Assembly (NCBI RefSeq): GCF_009765275.1
Contig: NZ_VOPH01000004.1
Span: 124,001 to 188,000 of the forward strand
Length of the DNA stretch: 64,000 nucleotides
Source of the DNA: Chachezhania sediminis
GTDB taxonomy: Bacteria > Pseudomonadota > Alphaproteobacteria > Rhodobacterales > Rhodobacteraceae
Direction of reading: 5' to 3'
The position numbers and the translations under genes are program-made. The notes below the pieces were generated by a model. The model did not search any database. It had not been told where the DNA came from and saw only the letters and a program-made list of their open reading frames with translations. Below are positions 1-8,834 of the stretch, in pieces. Every line of letters begins with the position of its first letter. The stretch's first letter is position 1.

Positions 1-1
1 C

Positions 2-268
2 ATCGACGAATGGGTCGCCCTGGGCCAGCTCTGGGCCGAGGTGCGGCCGGGATCGGGCCGCGAGGCACGGGGCGTGGCCAGCGATCCCCTGTCGGTGGTC
101 CACTACCAGATCGTCGTGCGCGGCGCGCCCTGGGGCAGCCCCGATCGGCCCGAACCGGGCCGGCGGTTCCGCGAAGGGACGCGCATCTACAGGATCCTGG
201 CGGTGGCCGAACGCGATGCCAACGGCCATTACCTGACCTGCTTCGCGCAGGAGGAGCTGGCGAAATGA
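2..268 (+). CDS. GTA head closure (stopper) protein g7, 5'-truncated
   Basis: The frame is open from base 2 to a TGA at 266-268; the start lies left of the window, so only the C-terminal 88 residues are seen. The sequence (QLWAEVRP, DPLSVVHYQIVVRG, GTRIYRILAVAE) reads like the phage head-tail joining family that includes RcGTA g7. Its product would seal the portal/adaptor ring of the particle head before tail joining. Position directly before the DUF3168 terminator gene, with a 4-base ATGA overlap, supports this. The assignment rests mostly on gene order, since the fragment is short. Confidence 0.75.
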   Translation: MDEWVALGQLWAEVRPGSGREARGVASDPLSVVHYQIVVRGAPWGSPDRPEPGRRFREGTRIYRILAVAERDANGHYLTCFAQEELAK

Positions 269-687
269 CCTATGCGATCTCGCCCGCGCTGCAGCGCGCC
301 GTGTTCCAGGCGCTAAGCGCCGATGCCGCCCTGACGGCGCTGGTCGGCACTGCCATCTATGACGCCGTGCCTTCGGGCGGGGTGCCCACAACCTTCGTCA
401 GCCTTGGCCCGGAAGAGGTCGAGGACCGGTCCGATGCGACCGGGGCCGGCGCCGCCCATCGCTTCACCGTTTCGGTCGTCACGACCGAGGCCGGGTTCGA
501 GGCGGCCAAGACCGTCGCCGCCGCAATCTGCGATGCGCTGACGGATGCAAGCCTGACCCTGACCCGCGGCCGGCTTGTCGGCCTCTGGTTCGAGCGCGCG
601 GCGGCCAGCCGCGACGGCTCCAATGCCAATCGCCGGCGCGTGGACCTGCGGTTCCGCGCCCGCGTCGAAGACGACCAACCCGAATAG
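265..687 (+). CDS. GTA tail terminator protein g8 (DUF3168)
   Basis: A 140-residue protein beginning MTYAISPALQRAVFQALSAD, with the DUF3168 pattern of an N-terminal helix, a YDAVPSGGVPTTFVSLG strand region and a basic C-terminal strand. In RcGTA the equivalent protein caps the tail tube at the head end. The ATG overlaps the g7 stop (ATGA), indicating translational coupling. A longer in-frame extension to base 10 exists, but it overlaps g7 and is Arg/Gly/Pro-rich, so I reject it. Confidence 0.85.
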   Translation: MTYAISPALQRAVFQALSADAALTALVGTAIYDAVPSGGVPTTFVSLGPEEVEDRSDATGAGAAHRFTVSVVTTEAGFEAAKTVAAAICDALTDASLTLTRGRLVGLWFERAAASRDGSNANRRRVDLRFRARVEDDQPE

Positions 688-702
688 TGCTGGAGACCTG
701 AC

Positions 703-1116
703 ATGGCAGCCCAGAACGGCAAGGATCTGTTGATCAAAGTGGACATGACCGGTGGCGGCGTGTTCGAAACCCTGGCGGGTCTGCGCGCGACGCGGATCAG
801 CTTCAACGCGGAAAGCGTCGATGTCACCAGCCTGGAAAGCCAGGGCGGCTGGCGTGAACTGCTGGCGGGCGCGGGCGTCAAGTCGGCCTCGCTGTCCGGG
901 TCGGGCGTCTTCCGGGATTCCACGACCGATGCGCGGGCCCGGGTGATCTTCTTCGACGCCGAAACCCCCGATTACCAGGTGATCATTCCGGATTTCGGTA
1001 CGGTCGAAGGCGCGTTCCAGATCACCTCGATCGACTATGCCGGCACCCATAACGGCGAGGCGACCTATGAAATCTCGCTGGCGTCGGCCGGTGCGCTGAC
1101 CTTTTCGGCGATCTGA
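703..1116 (+). CDS. GTA major tail tube protein g9
   Basis: A 137-residue protein of the phage major tail protein family, beginning MAAQNGKDLLIKVDMTG. It carries the typical ESVDVTSLESQGGWRELLAG and SGVFRDSTTDARAR segments of hexameric tail-tube subunits. It should form the stacked rings of the GTA tail tube. The start has GGAG about 9 bases upstream. It lies 15 bases after g8 and 4 bases before g10, in the canonical order. Confidence 0.9.
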   Translation: MAAQNGKDLLIKVDMTGGGVFETLAGLRATRISFNAESVDVTSLESQGGWRELLAGAGVKSASLSGSGVFRDSTTDARARVIFFDAETPDYQVIIPDFGTVEGAFQITSIDYAGTHNGEATYEISLASAGALTFSAI

Positions 1117-1120
1117 TCCG

Positions 1121-1441
1121 ATGGCCAATCCTTGGACGGGGGAGGTGGCCCTGGTGATCGACGGGACACCGCGGGTGATGAAGCTGACGCTGGGTGCGTT
1201 GGCCGAGCTTGAGGCGAGCCTGGGCGAACAGTCGCTGGTCGACCTGGTGGAACGGTTCGAGCAGGGCCGCTTTTCCGCCCGGGACGTGCTGGCGCTGGTG
1301 CTGGCCGGGCTGAAGGGTGGCGGACAGCAGATCGACGCGGCCCACCTGGAGTCGGCCGAGATCGAAGGCGGGCCGATGGAAGCGGCCCGTGCCGCGGCCG
1401 AGCTTCTGGCCCGCGCCTTCACGCTGCCGCAGACGACATGA
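1121..1441 (+). CDS. GTA g10 family protein (tail assembly chaperone type)
   Basis: A 106-residue acidic, helical protein (MANPWTGEVALVIDGTPRVM, LGALAELEASLGEQSLVDLV) matching the gene transfer agent family protein found between the tail tube and tape-measure genes. By position it is a tail assembly chaperone, acting during tail polymerisation rather than as a structural part. Its stop overlaps the next start by ATGA at 1438-1441, an arrangement replacing the frameshifted chaperone pair of lambda-like phages. Confidence 0.85.
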   Translation: MANPWTGEVALVIDGTPRVMKLTLGALAELEASLGEQSLVDLVERFEQGRFSARDVLALVLAGLKGGGQQIDAAHLESAEIEGGPMEAARAAAELLARAFTLPQTT

Positions 1442-1656
1442 CGGCCCGGCGGCTGGACTGGCCGGCGATGATGCGGGCGGGGATGCTCGGGCTGCGGCTG
1501 GACCCGGCCGCCTTCTGGCGGCTGACCCCGGCGGAACTGCGGCTGATGCTGGGGCACGGGGCGCAGGCCTCGCCCATGGGGCGGGCCGGGCTGGACGCGC
1601 TGATGGCGGCCTATCCGGACCTTCAGGAAGGAGATCCCGATGTGGGAGAAGTTTGA
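1438..1656 (+). CDS. GTA phage tail assembly chaperone g10.1 (rcc01693-like)
   Basis: A 72-residue protein, MTARRLDWPAMMRAGMLGLR, followed by LTPAELRLMLG. This is the short conserved core of the rcc01693-like tail assembly chaperones always found just before the tape-measure gene in GTA clusters. The start overlaps the g10 stop by four bases and the end overlaps g11 by 17 bases, so the three genes are probably translationally coupled. Confidence 0.85.
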   Translation: MTARRLDWPAMMRAGMLGLRLDPAAFWRLTPAELRLMLGHGAQASPMGRAGLDALMAAYPDLQEGDPDVGEV

Positions 1657-2344
1657 CGAGCTGGAAGAACGCATCGATGCCCTGGGCACCAGCCTGGGCG
1701 GCACGTCGCAGATGGCGGCGGGCTTCGATGGCGAGCTGAAGCGGATCCGCGGCAGCTTCGAGCAGACCGGCAAGGAAATCGGCGGTGTCGAACGGGGCAT
1801 GTCGAACGGGCTGCGCCGGGCTTTCGACGGGCTGCTGACCGACGGGATGAAGCTGTCGGACGCGCTGAAGACGGTGGCGGAATCGATGATCCGGTCGACC
1901 TACAACGCGGCCATGAAACCCGCGACCGAAGGGTTGAGCGGCTTTCTGGCCAAGGGCATCGGCAAGCTGGTGGGGGGCGTCTTGCCCTTTGCCGACGGCG
2001 CGGCCTTCGCGCAGGGCCGGGTTCTGCCCTTTGCCGATGGCGCCCCCTTCAGCCAGGGCCGTGTCGTGCCCTTCGCCGAAGGTGGCATCTTCTCGGGCCC
2101 GACGACCTTTCCGATGCGGGGGGCCACGGGCCTGATGGGCGAGGCGGGGCCGGAAGCGATCATGCCCCTGACCCGCGGACCCGACGGCAAGCTTGGGGTG
2201 CGTGCCTCCGGCGGCAGCGGTGGGGGTGGTGTCAACGTGACGATGAACATCTCCACCCCCGATGCCGGCAGTTTCCGCCGCAGCCAGGGCCAGATCGCGG
2301 CGCAGATGGGCCGCATGCTGGGCCGCGGACACCGCAATCGCTAG
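1640..2344 (+). CDS. GTA tail tape measure protein g11
   Basis: A 234-residue tape-measure protein. It starts inside g10.1 after AAGGAGAT (MWEKFDELEERIDALGTS) and has a predicted helical first half. At residues 114-155 it carries three tandem copies of a 14-residue unit, VLPFADGAAFAQGR, VLPFADGAPFSQGR and VVPFAEGGIFSGP. The last leads into the GEAGPEAIMPLTRG motif common at the end of phage tape-measure proteins. A glycine-rich linker (SGGSGGGG) precedes the C-terminal strand. The length is close to RcGTA g11 and fits a short-tailed particle. Confidence 0.85.
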   Translation: MWEKFDELEERIDALGTSLGGTSQMAAGFDGELKRIRGSFEQTGKEIGGVERGMSNGLRRAFDGLLTDGMKLSDALKTVAESMIRSTYNAAMKPATEGLSGFLAKGIGKLVGGVLPFADGAAFAQGRVLPFADGAPFSQGRVVPFAEGGIFSGPTTFPMRGATGLMGEAGPEAIMPLTRGPDGKLGVRASGGSGGGGVNVTMNISTPDAGSFRRSQGQIAAQMGRMLGRGHRNR

Positions 2345-2444
2345 GGCGGCGGACCGGCGATGCCACGGCGCATCCCGGTCGCCGCCACCCCATGCCGGGG
2401 GCCGGATCCCCGGCATGACCAGTCGCTGACGGAAGGGACATCAG

Positions 2445-3077
2445 ATGAGCTTTCACGACGTGCGTTTCCCGGCCAAGCTGTCCTTCGGTTCGGCCGGCGG
2501 ACCGGAACGGCGGACCGAGGTGGTCACGCTGGCCAACGGGTTCGAGGAGCGGAATTCCCCCTGGTCCCATTCCCGCCGCCGCTATGACGCGGGCACCGGC
2601 CTTCGGGCGCTGGACGACATCGCCACCCTGATTGCCTTTTTCGAGGCGCGGCAGGGCCGGATGCATGCTTTCCGCTGGAAGGACTGGTCGGACTTCCGGT
2701 CCTGCGGGGCCACCGCCACGGTTGCCTGTACCGACCAGCCCATCGCCACCGGCGACGGTGCGACGGTGACCTTCCAACTGGCCAAGACTTATGTATCGGG
2801 CGTCTATTCCTATACCCGGCCCGTCACGAAACCCGTCGCCGGATCCGTCCGCGTGGGCGTGGACGGGGTGGAGCTGACGGACGGCACCGATTTCACCGTG
2901 GATGCCCTGACGGGAGAGATCCTGCTGGCCTCCGCGCCGGGCGTGGGGCAGGCGGTGACGGCGGGCTATGAATTCGATGTGCCGGTGCGCTTCGACACCG
3001 ACTGGATCCAGGCGTCGGTCGCCAGCTTCCAGGCGGGCGAGGTGCCGAACGTCCCGGTGGTCGAGGTGCGCCTGTGA
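2445..3077 (+). CDS. GTA distal tail protein g12 (DUF2460)
   Basis: A 210-residue DUF2460 protein: MSFHDVRFPAKLSFGSAGGP, TLANGFEERNSPWSHSRRRY, then FFEARQGRMHAFRWKDWSDF, which is diagnostic for the family. In RcGTA this protein forms the ring at the distal end of the tail tube, where the baseplate begins. It follows a 100-base gap after g11, and its stop overlaps the start of g13. Confidence 0.9.
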   Translation: MSFHDVRFPAKLSFGSAGGPERRTEVVTLANGFEERNSPWSHSRRRYDAGTGLRALDDIATLIAFFEARQGRMHAFRWKDWSDFRSCGATATVACTDQPIATGDGATVTFQLAKTYVSGVYSYTRPVTKPVAGSVRVGVDGVELTDGTDFTVDALTGEILLASAPGVGQAVTAGYEFDVPVRFDTDWIQASVASFQAGEVPNVPVVEVRL

Positions 3078-3967
3078 TGTCCGCGCTGCCGCCCACCTTT
3101 GCCGCCCATGTCGCCACCGGCGCCACCACGATCTGCCGCGCCTGGGCGATCTTCCGGGTGGATGGCACGGTGCTGGGCTTCACAGATCACGACTGCACCC
3201 TGGATTTCGACGGCATCGCCTTCAAGGCAGATACCGGCCTGACGGCGATGGCGCTGCAGCAGTCGACGGGCCTGTCGGTCGACAATACCGATGCCATCGG
3301 CGCCCTGTCCGACGACGCGTTCCGGGCCGAGGATATCGAGGCCGGGCGGTTCGACGGGGCCGAGGTGAAGGCCTGGCTGGTGAACTGGCAGGACCCGTCG
3401 GTCCGCTGGCTGCAGTTCCGCGGCACGATCGGAGAGATCCGCCGCACCGACACCGCCTTCGAGGCCGAGTTGCGGGGCCTGACTCAGGCCCTGAACCGCA
3501 AGCTGGGGCGTGTCTTCCAGAAGCCCTGCACCGCCGTGTTGGGCGATGCTGCCTGTGGCGTCGACCTGGACCTGCCGGGCCTGTCGGACATCCGCCCGGC
3601 CGAGGTGGTCGAAGACGGCCGGGTCTTCCGCTGGACCACCTTTCCGGCGCCCGAACAGGGCTGGTTTTCCCGCGGCAAACTGTCGGTCACTTCCGGCCCG
3701 GCCACGGGCCTGTCGGGGCTGATCAAGGAAGACAAGATCAACGGTGCGTCGCGTACGGTCACCCTGTGGGAACCGCTCCGCGCGGCGGTGTCACCGGGGG
3801 ACACGATCCGGCTGGATACCGGCTGCGACAAGCGGATGGAGACCTGCCGGACCAAGTTCGCCAACCTCGCCAACTTCCGCGGCTTCCCGGATCTGCCGGG
3901 CGAGGACTGGGTGGCGGCCGTCCCGCGTTCCGGCCCCGGCAACACGGGTGGGAGCCGCCGGGGATGA
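3074..3967 (+). CDS. GTA baseplate hub protein g13 (DUF2163)
   Basis: A 297-residue DUF2163 protein (WAIFRVDGTVLGFTDHDCTL near the N-terminus; CRTKFANLANFRGFPDLPGED near the C-terminus). Four cysteines at residues 152, 161, 251 and 258 are spaced as expected for a metal or Fe-S site like that described for lambda tail-tip protein gpL; that function is inferred. The start is GTG at 3074 overlapping the g12 stop, or ATG at 3077. It ends in an ATGA overlap with g14. Confidence 0.9.
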   Translation: MMSALPPTFAAHVATGATTICRAWAIFRVDGTVLGFTDHDCTLDFDGIAFKADTGLTAMALQQSTGLSVDNTDAIGALSDDAFRAEDIEAGRFDGAEVKAWLVNWQDPSVRWLQFRGTIGEIRRTDTAFEAELRGLTQALNRKLGRVFQKPCTAVLGDAACGVDLDLPGLSDIRPAEVVEDGRVFRWTTFPAPEQGWFSRGKLSVTSGPATGLSGLIKEDKINGASRTVTLWEPLRAAVSPGDTIRLDTGCDKRMETCRTKFANLANFRGFPDLPGEDWVAAVPRSGPGNTGGSRRG

Positions 3968-4467
3968 GCCAGCACGAGCCCGTGGACGGCAGCACGGTCT
4001 GTATCGGCGGTCCGGCGTCCGAGCTGGTGCATCGCGCCCGCGTCGTGGCGGCGGCGCGCGCCTGGCTGGGCACGCCCTATCGCCACCAGGCGGCGACTCT
4101 GGGCGCGGGCGCCGATTGCCTGGGCCTGATCCGTGGCGTCTGGCGCACGCTTCACGGCGACGAACCCGAAGCGATCCCGGCCTATTCCATGGACTGGTCC
4201 GAACCCCAGGGCGAAGAACGCCTGTGGGCCGCCGCCCTGCGTCACCTGAAGCCCGCCGAAGGGCCGCTGAGACCCGGGCAAGTGATCCTGTTCCGGATGC
4301 GCGAGGATGCGGTGGCCAAGCATCTGGGCATCCTGTCCGCCCCCGAACCAGATCCTTCCTTCATCCATGCCTACAACCGCCGGGGCGTCGTCGAAAGTGC
4401 GCTGTCCCAGCCGTGGCGCCGCCGTATCGCCGCCCGTTTCGAATTCCCGCAGGAGGCCCGCCCATGA
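3964..4467 (+). CDS. GTA tail peptidase g14 (NlpC/P60 family)
   Basis: A 167-residue NlpC/P60-type cysteine peptidase. The nucleophile is Cys52 in GADCLGL and the catalytic histidine is His120 in AKHLGIL; His135 in FIHAYN follows. In GTA particles this protein sits at the baseplate and is thought to cleave recipient peptidoglycan during DNA delivery. The true start is the ATG overlapping the g13 stop; a longer in-frame extension upstream is only an overlap artefact. Confidence 0.9.
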   Translation: MSQHEPVDGSTVCIGGPASELVHRARVVAAARAWLGTPYRHQAATLGAGADCLGLIRGVWRTLHGDEPEAIPAYSMDWSEPQGEERLWAAALRHLKPAEGPLRPGQVILFRMREDAVAKHLGILSAPEPDPSFIHAYNRRGVVESALSQPWRRRIAARFEFPQEARP

Positions 4468-7400
4468 CCACGATCGTCCTGTCCGCCGCCGGTGCCGCCC
4501 TTGGCGGATCGCTTGGCGGCACCATCGCCGGGATCTCGACCGCGGCCCTTGGCCAGGCCGTGGGTGCGATGGTCGGCCAGTCCATCGACCAGCGCATCCT
4601 GGGCGCCGGCGCCGAGGCGGTGGAGGTCGGTCGCGTTGACAACTTCCGTTTCACCCGGTCGGCCGAAGGCGGCGCCGTGCCGCTGACCTTCGGGCGCACC
4701 CGGATCGGCGGGCAGGTGATCTGGGCCAGCCGTTTTCTGGAAACTGCCACGACCTCGGGCGGCGGCAAGGGCCGGCCCGCCCAGCCCCGGACCACGCGCT
4801 ATTCCTATTCCGTGTCCATGGCCGTGGCGCTTTGCGAGGGCGAGATCGCGGGCGTCGCCCGTATCTGGGCCGACGGGACGGAAATCACGCCGACCGACCT
4901 CAACATGACTGTCTATCCCGGGACCCAGGACCAGGCCCCCGATCCGCTGATGGAGGCGGTCGAAGGCGCGGGCAACGTCCCCGCCTATCGCGGCACGGCA
5001 TACGTGGTGATCGAGGAGATGGACCTGGGCCGGTTCGGAAACCGGGTCCCGCAGCTGTCGTTCGAGGTGGTGCGCGCCGAACAGGCCAATGCCCCGGGCT
5101 TTGCGAATGACCTGACGCAGATCGTGAAGGGCGTGGCGTTGATCCCCGGCACCGGGGAATTTGCGCTGGCCAGTTCCACCGTCTACTATTCCGACGGGCC
5201 GGGCAGCCAGTGGCCGGCGAACATCAACTCGATCCTCGGCAAGACCGACCTTGTCGCGTCGTCGGACACGCTGGCCGCCGAATTGCCGGGGGTGGAGACG
5301 GCGTCGCTGGTCGTGTCGTGGTTCGGCAACGACCTGCGCTGCGGGTCGTGCACGGTGAAGCCCAAGGTCGAAAAGCGCACCTATGAAGGGGCGAACATGC
5401 CCTGGACCGTGTCCGGGCTGGATCGTCCCAACGCCGACGAAATCGCGACCATCGACGGCCGCCCCGTCTATGGCGGCACGCCCGCGGATGCCAGCGTGGT
5501 CGAGGCCATCCGCCACCTGCAGGGGCAGGGCAAGCGGGTGATGTTCTATCCTTTCGTGCTGATGGAACAACTGGCGGGCAACACCTTGCCCGACCCCTGG
5601 ACCGGCGCCACCGGCCAGCCGCCCCTGCCATGGCGCGGGCGGATCACGCTGTCCATCGCCCCGGGCGAAGCCGGGTCCCCCGATGGCACGTCGGCGGCGG
5701 ACGCGCAGGTCGAAGCCTTCTTCGGCACGGCTGTCGCCTCCGACTTCTCCATCGGCGATGGCACCGTCACCTATACGGGCCCCGGCGAATGGAGCCTGAG
5801 CCGCTTCATCCTGCACTACGCGGCCCTGTGCGCCGCCGCCGGCGGGGTCGAGGCGTTCTGCATCGGGTCCGAATTCCGATCCCTGACCCAGATCCGCGGC
5901 GCCGCCGGGTTCCCGGCGGTTCAGGCGTTCCGCGCGTTGGCGGGCGAAGTCCGTGCGCTGCTGGGAGCGGGGACCAAGATCGGCTATGCCGCCGACTGGT
6001 CGGAATATTTCGGCTATCAGCCGCCAGGGACGGGGGACCGGCTGTTCCACCTCGATCCGCTCTGGGCCGATCCGCAGATCGACTTCATCGGCATCGACAA
6101 CTACATGCCCCTGTCCGACTGGCGGGACGGGCAGGACCACGCGGATGCCGGATGGGACTGGATCTACGACACCGCCTATCTGGAGGCCAATATCGAGGGC
6201 GGCGAAGGGTACGACTGGTTCTATGCCACTGACGCCGACTGGGCGGCGCAGACGCGTACGCCGATCAGCGACGGGGCTTATGGCGAGCCGTGGATCTGGC
6301 GCTACAAGGACATCCGCAACTGGTGGGAAAACGCCCACCACGACCGCGTGGCCGGCGTGAGATCCGCCACCGCCACCGCGTGGGTCCCGCAGTCGAAGCC
6401 GGTCTGGTTCACCGAACTGGGTTGCGCGGCGGTGGACAAGGGCACGAACCAGCCCAACAAGTTCGTCGATCCGAAATCGTCCGAAAGCTCCCTGCCGCGC
6501 GGGTCGACCGGCCAGCGCGACGACACGATCCAGATGCAGTACCTGAAGGCGATGCTTGGGTACTGGGGCAAGGCCGCGAACAACCCGGTCTCGCCCGTCT
6601 ACGGCGCGCCGATGATCGACCTGTCGAACGCCTATGTCTGGTCGTGGGACCTGCGGCCCTGGCCCGATTTCCCGAACAAGCGCGGCTTGTGGAGCGACGG
6701 AGCCAACCATGCCCGCGGCCACTGGCTGAACGGGCGGGCCGGGGCGCGGTCGCTGGCCTCTGTCGTGGACGAGCTCTGCCGCCGGTCGGGGGTGATGGAT
6801 GCCGATGTGTCCAGACTTTACGGCGTGGTCCACGGCTTCGTCCTGGATAATGTCAGCGATGCGCGCGCGGCGCTGCAGCCCCTGATGACGCGCTATGCCT
6901 TCGACGCGGTCGAACGGGGCGGCGTCCTGTCCTTCCGCCATCGGACCGGCGTCGCGGGGGCCAGCCTGACACCCGCCGACATGGTACGCGAGGACGACGA
7001 CAAGGGCGTTCTGGAACGGATCCGCGGTGCCGGGGCCGAAATGGCAGGCCGCGTCCGCGTCCGGTTCCCCGAGGCCGGAAGCGACCATTCCGTCATCGCC
7101 GAGGAAGCGGCGCTGGCAGACGATGCCACGCTGTCCGTCACGTCGACCGATCTGCCCCTGTCCATGTCCCGTGCCGAAGGCCGACAACTCGCCGAGCGCT
7201 GGCTGGCCGAGGCGCGTGTGTCCCGCGACACGGCCCGGTTCTCGTTGCCGCTCTCGCGGCTGGCGCTGGGCGCGGGCGACGTGGTGGACGTGGCGGGCGA
7301 GGGGCTCTTTCGCATCGACCGCGTGGAACAGGGCACCCATCAGCAGATCGAGGCAGTGCGCGTCGAACCCGATATCTATCGCCCTGCCGACTATCCCGAC

Positions 7401-8363
7401 GATGCGCCTCTGCGCCCGGCCTATCAGGCGCCGGCGCCGGCGGTGCCGCTGTTCCTGGATCTGCCGCTGATGACGGGGGACGAGGTGCCTCATGCGCCCC
7501 ACATCGCGGTCACCGGCCGCTTCTGGCCCGGGACGGTGGTGGTGCAGTCCAGCGACGACGATTCTGGTTACGTGGTGGATGCATTGGTGGAGACGGCCTC
7601 GACCGCCGGCCTGACTCGGACAGCGCTGCCGAAGGGTGTGCATGGGCTGTGGGATCGCGGAGCGGGGGTCGAGGTTCGGATGATCGCGGGCACCTTGTCG
7701 TCCGCGTCCGAAAGGAAGGTGCTGGGCGGCGCGAACCTGGTCGCCATCGGCGACGGCACGCCCGGCGGGTGGGAGCTAATGCAGTTCCGCGAGGCCGAAC
7801 TGATCGCTGCGGACACCTGGCGCCTGACCGGCCTTCTGCGGGGGCAGGCGGGGACGGATGCGGTGATGCCGCACGAATGGCCCGAAGGGTCCTGGGTCGT
7901 TGCGCTGGACCTGGGCCCGGTGCAGCTGCCGCTGACGGCGGCCGACCGCGGGCTGGACCGCCACTATCGCGTCGGCCCGGCGGCAAAACCCCTGTCGGAC
8001 CCGTCCTATGTCCATGTCGAACAGGCCTTCGACGGTATTGGCCTGCGCCCCCTAAGCCCCTGCCACCTGCGGCTGACGCAGGCGGGTGGCGATGTGGTGG
8101 CCGGCTGGATCCGCCGCACCCGCATCGATGGCGACGCCTGGGGCAAGGGCGACGTCCCCCTTGGAGAGGAGCGCGAGGCCTATCTGGTGCAGGTCCTCGA
8201 CGGCACCACGGTGCTGCGCGAGGTCGAGGTGACGGATCCGACCTGGACCTATACCGCCGCCGACCGCGCGGCGGATGCGGCCGGACCGGGTGCAGCGATC
8301 GCGGTGGCGCAGATCTCGGCCCGGTTCGGTCCGGGGCCGGCGGCTGTGGCGGCTCTGCCATAG
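4464..8363 (+). CDS. GTA host-specificity (megatron) protein g15
   Basis: A 1299-residue protein, the normal size for RcGTA g15. The N-terminus is small-residue-rich and membrane-like (AGAALGGSLGGTIAGIS). Residues of about 355-735 form the GTA TIM-barrel-like domain (KRVMFYPFVLM, FIGIDNYMPLSDW, KPVWFTELGC, YVWSWDLRPWPDFP). A phage-tail_3-like region follows at about 780-950, then a C-terminal beta-rich domain with GLLRGQAGTDAVMPHEWPEG. It should form the central baseplate spike and receptor-contacting part. The ATG at 4464 overlaps the g14 stop. Confidence 0.92.
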   Translation: MTTIVLSAAGAALGGSLGGTIAGISTAALGQAVGAMVGQSIDQRILGAGAEAVEVGRVDNFRFTRSAEGGAVPLTFGRTRIGGQVIWASRFLETATTSGGGKGRPAQPRTTRYSYSVSMAVALCEGEIAGVARIWADGTEITPTDLNMTVYPGTQDQAPDPLMEAVEGAGNVPAYRGTAYVVIEEMDLGRFGNRVPQLSFEVVRAEQANAPGFANDLTQIVKGVALIPGTGEFALASSTVYYSDGPGSQWPANINSILGKTDLVASSDTLAAELPGVETASLVVSWFGNDLRCGSCTVKPKVEKRTYEGANMPWTVSGLDRPNADEIATIDGRPVYGGTPADASVVEAIRHLQGQGKRVMFYPFVLMEQLAGNTLPDPWTGATGQPPLPWRGRITLSIAPGEAGSPDGTSAADAQVEAFFGTAVASDFSIGDGTVTYTGPGEWSLSRFILHYAALCAAAGGVEAFCIGSEFRSLTQIRGAAGFPAVQAFRALAGEVRALLGAGTKIGYAADWSEYFGYQPPGTGDRLFHLDPLWADPQIDFIGIDNYMPLSDWRDGQDHADAGWDWIYDTAYLEANIEGGEGYDWFYATDADWAAQTRTPISDGAYGEPWIWRYKDIRNWWENAHHDRVAGVRSATATAWVPQSKPVWFTELGCAAVDKGTNQPNKFVDPKSSESSLPRGSTGQRDDTIQMQYLKAMLGYWGKAANNPVSPVYGAPMIDLSNAYVWSWDLRPWPDFPNKRGLWSDGANHARGHWLNGRAGARSLASVVDELCRRSGVMDADVSRLYGVVHGFVLDNVSDARAALQPLMTRYAFDAVERGGVLSFRHRTGVAGASLTPADMVREDDDKGVLERIRGAGAEMAGRVRVRFPEAGSDHSVIAEEAALADDATLSVTSTDLPLSMSRAEGRQLAERWLAEARVSRDTARFSLPLSRLALGAGDVVDVAGEGLFRIDRVEQGTHQQIEAVRVEPDIYRPADYPDDAPLRPAYQAPAPAVPLFLDLPLMTGDEVPHAPHIAVTGRFWPGTVVVQSSDDDSGYVVDALVETASTAGLTRTALPKGVHGLWDRGAGVEVRMIAGTLSSASERKVLGGANLVAIGDGTPGGWELMQFREAELIAADTWRLTGLLRGQAGTDAVMPHEWPEGSWVVALDLGPVQLPLTAADRGLDRHYRVGPAAKPLSDPSYVHVEQAFDGIGLRPLSPCHLRLTQAGGDVVAGWIRRTRIDGDAWGKGDVPLGEEREAYLVQVLDGTTVLREVEVTDPTWTYTAADRAADAAGPGAAIAVAQISARFGPGPAAVAALP

Positions 8364-8465
8364 CCTGTGGATAAGTGACGTGTGTCGCGCCTGTTTCGTT
8401 CGCTTTTAACGATGTCTAAGGGGACCGGGCGCATACTGGTCCTGCCACTAAAAAGGAGGTTCCGC

Positions 8466-8750
8466 ATGCGTCCCGTCCTTCACGGCGATGTCAGCTGCGC
8501 TGCTCGTGCCCTCTATGCAGTTCCCGAAGTGTTCCGCGTTCCCCTGGGGGTGCGCCTGATCCGCGAGGCCGAGGCCGCCGACCGTTTCGTCCAGCGCAAC
8601 AATGCGCTGCACCCGTTCTGGGGCAACGGCTCGCTGATGTCGGCGGCCCGGGCGCATGTGCTGGCGGACGAACCCGGTTTCGACGATCTGGATTACTGCG
8701 CCTGTTTCGAACTGGTGCTGCAGGTCCTGGCCGACCACCTGGGCCGATAA
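8466..8750 (+). CDS. small conserved protein at the GTA cluster edge, function unknown
   Basis: A 94-residue protein, MRPVLHGDVSCAARALYAVP, then FWGNGSLMSAARAH and a YCACFELVLQVLADHL tail. I recall similar short proteins next to g15 in Rhodobacterales, but no function can be assigned. The start is set by a very strong AAGGAGG seven bases upstream of ATG 8466. It has no signal peptide or membrane segment and is largely helical. Being 102 bases after g15 and co-oriented, it could be transcribed with the GTA genes or from its own promoter in the AT-richer gap. Confidence 0.7.
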   Translation: MRPVLHGDVSCAARALYAVPEVFRVPLGVRLIREAEAADRFVQRNNALHPFWGNGSLMSAARAHVLADEPGFDDLDYCACFELVLQVLADHLGR

Positions 8751-8834
8751 TCCTGCAGCGGCGCCCCGCAACGTCTGTGACTTGGGGCACGAAGGGTGGC
8801 CTTGCGGCGCGGGCGGGGAGCGCTGGGATCGCGC

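Noticed and set aside
4371-7643. A 1090-codon minus-strand frame opposite GTA g15
   Set aside because: Same reason: antisense shadow of a GC-rich gene, with no start site or recognisable domain.
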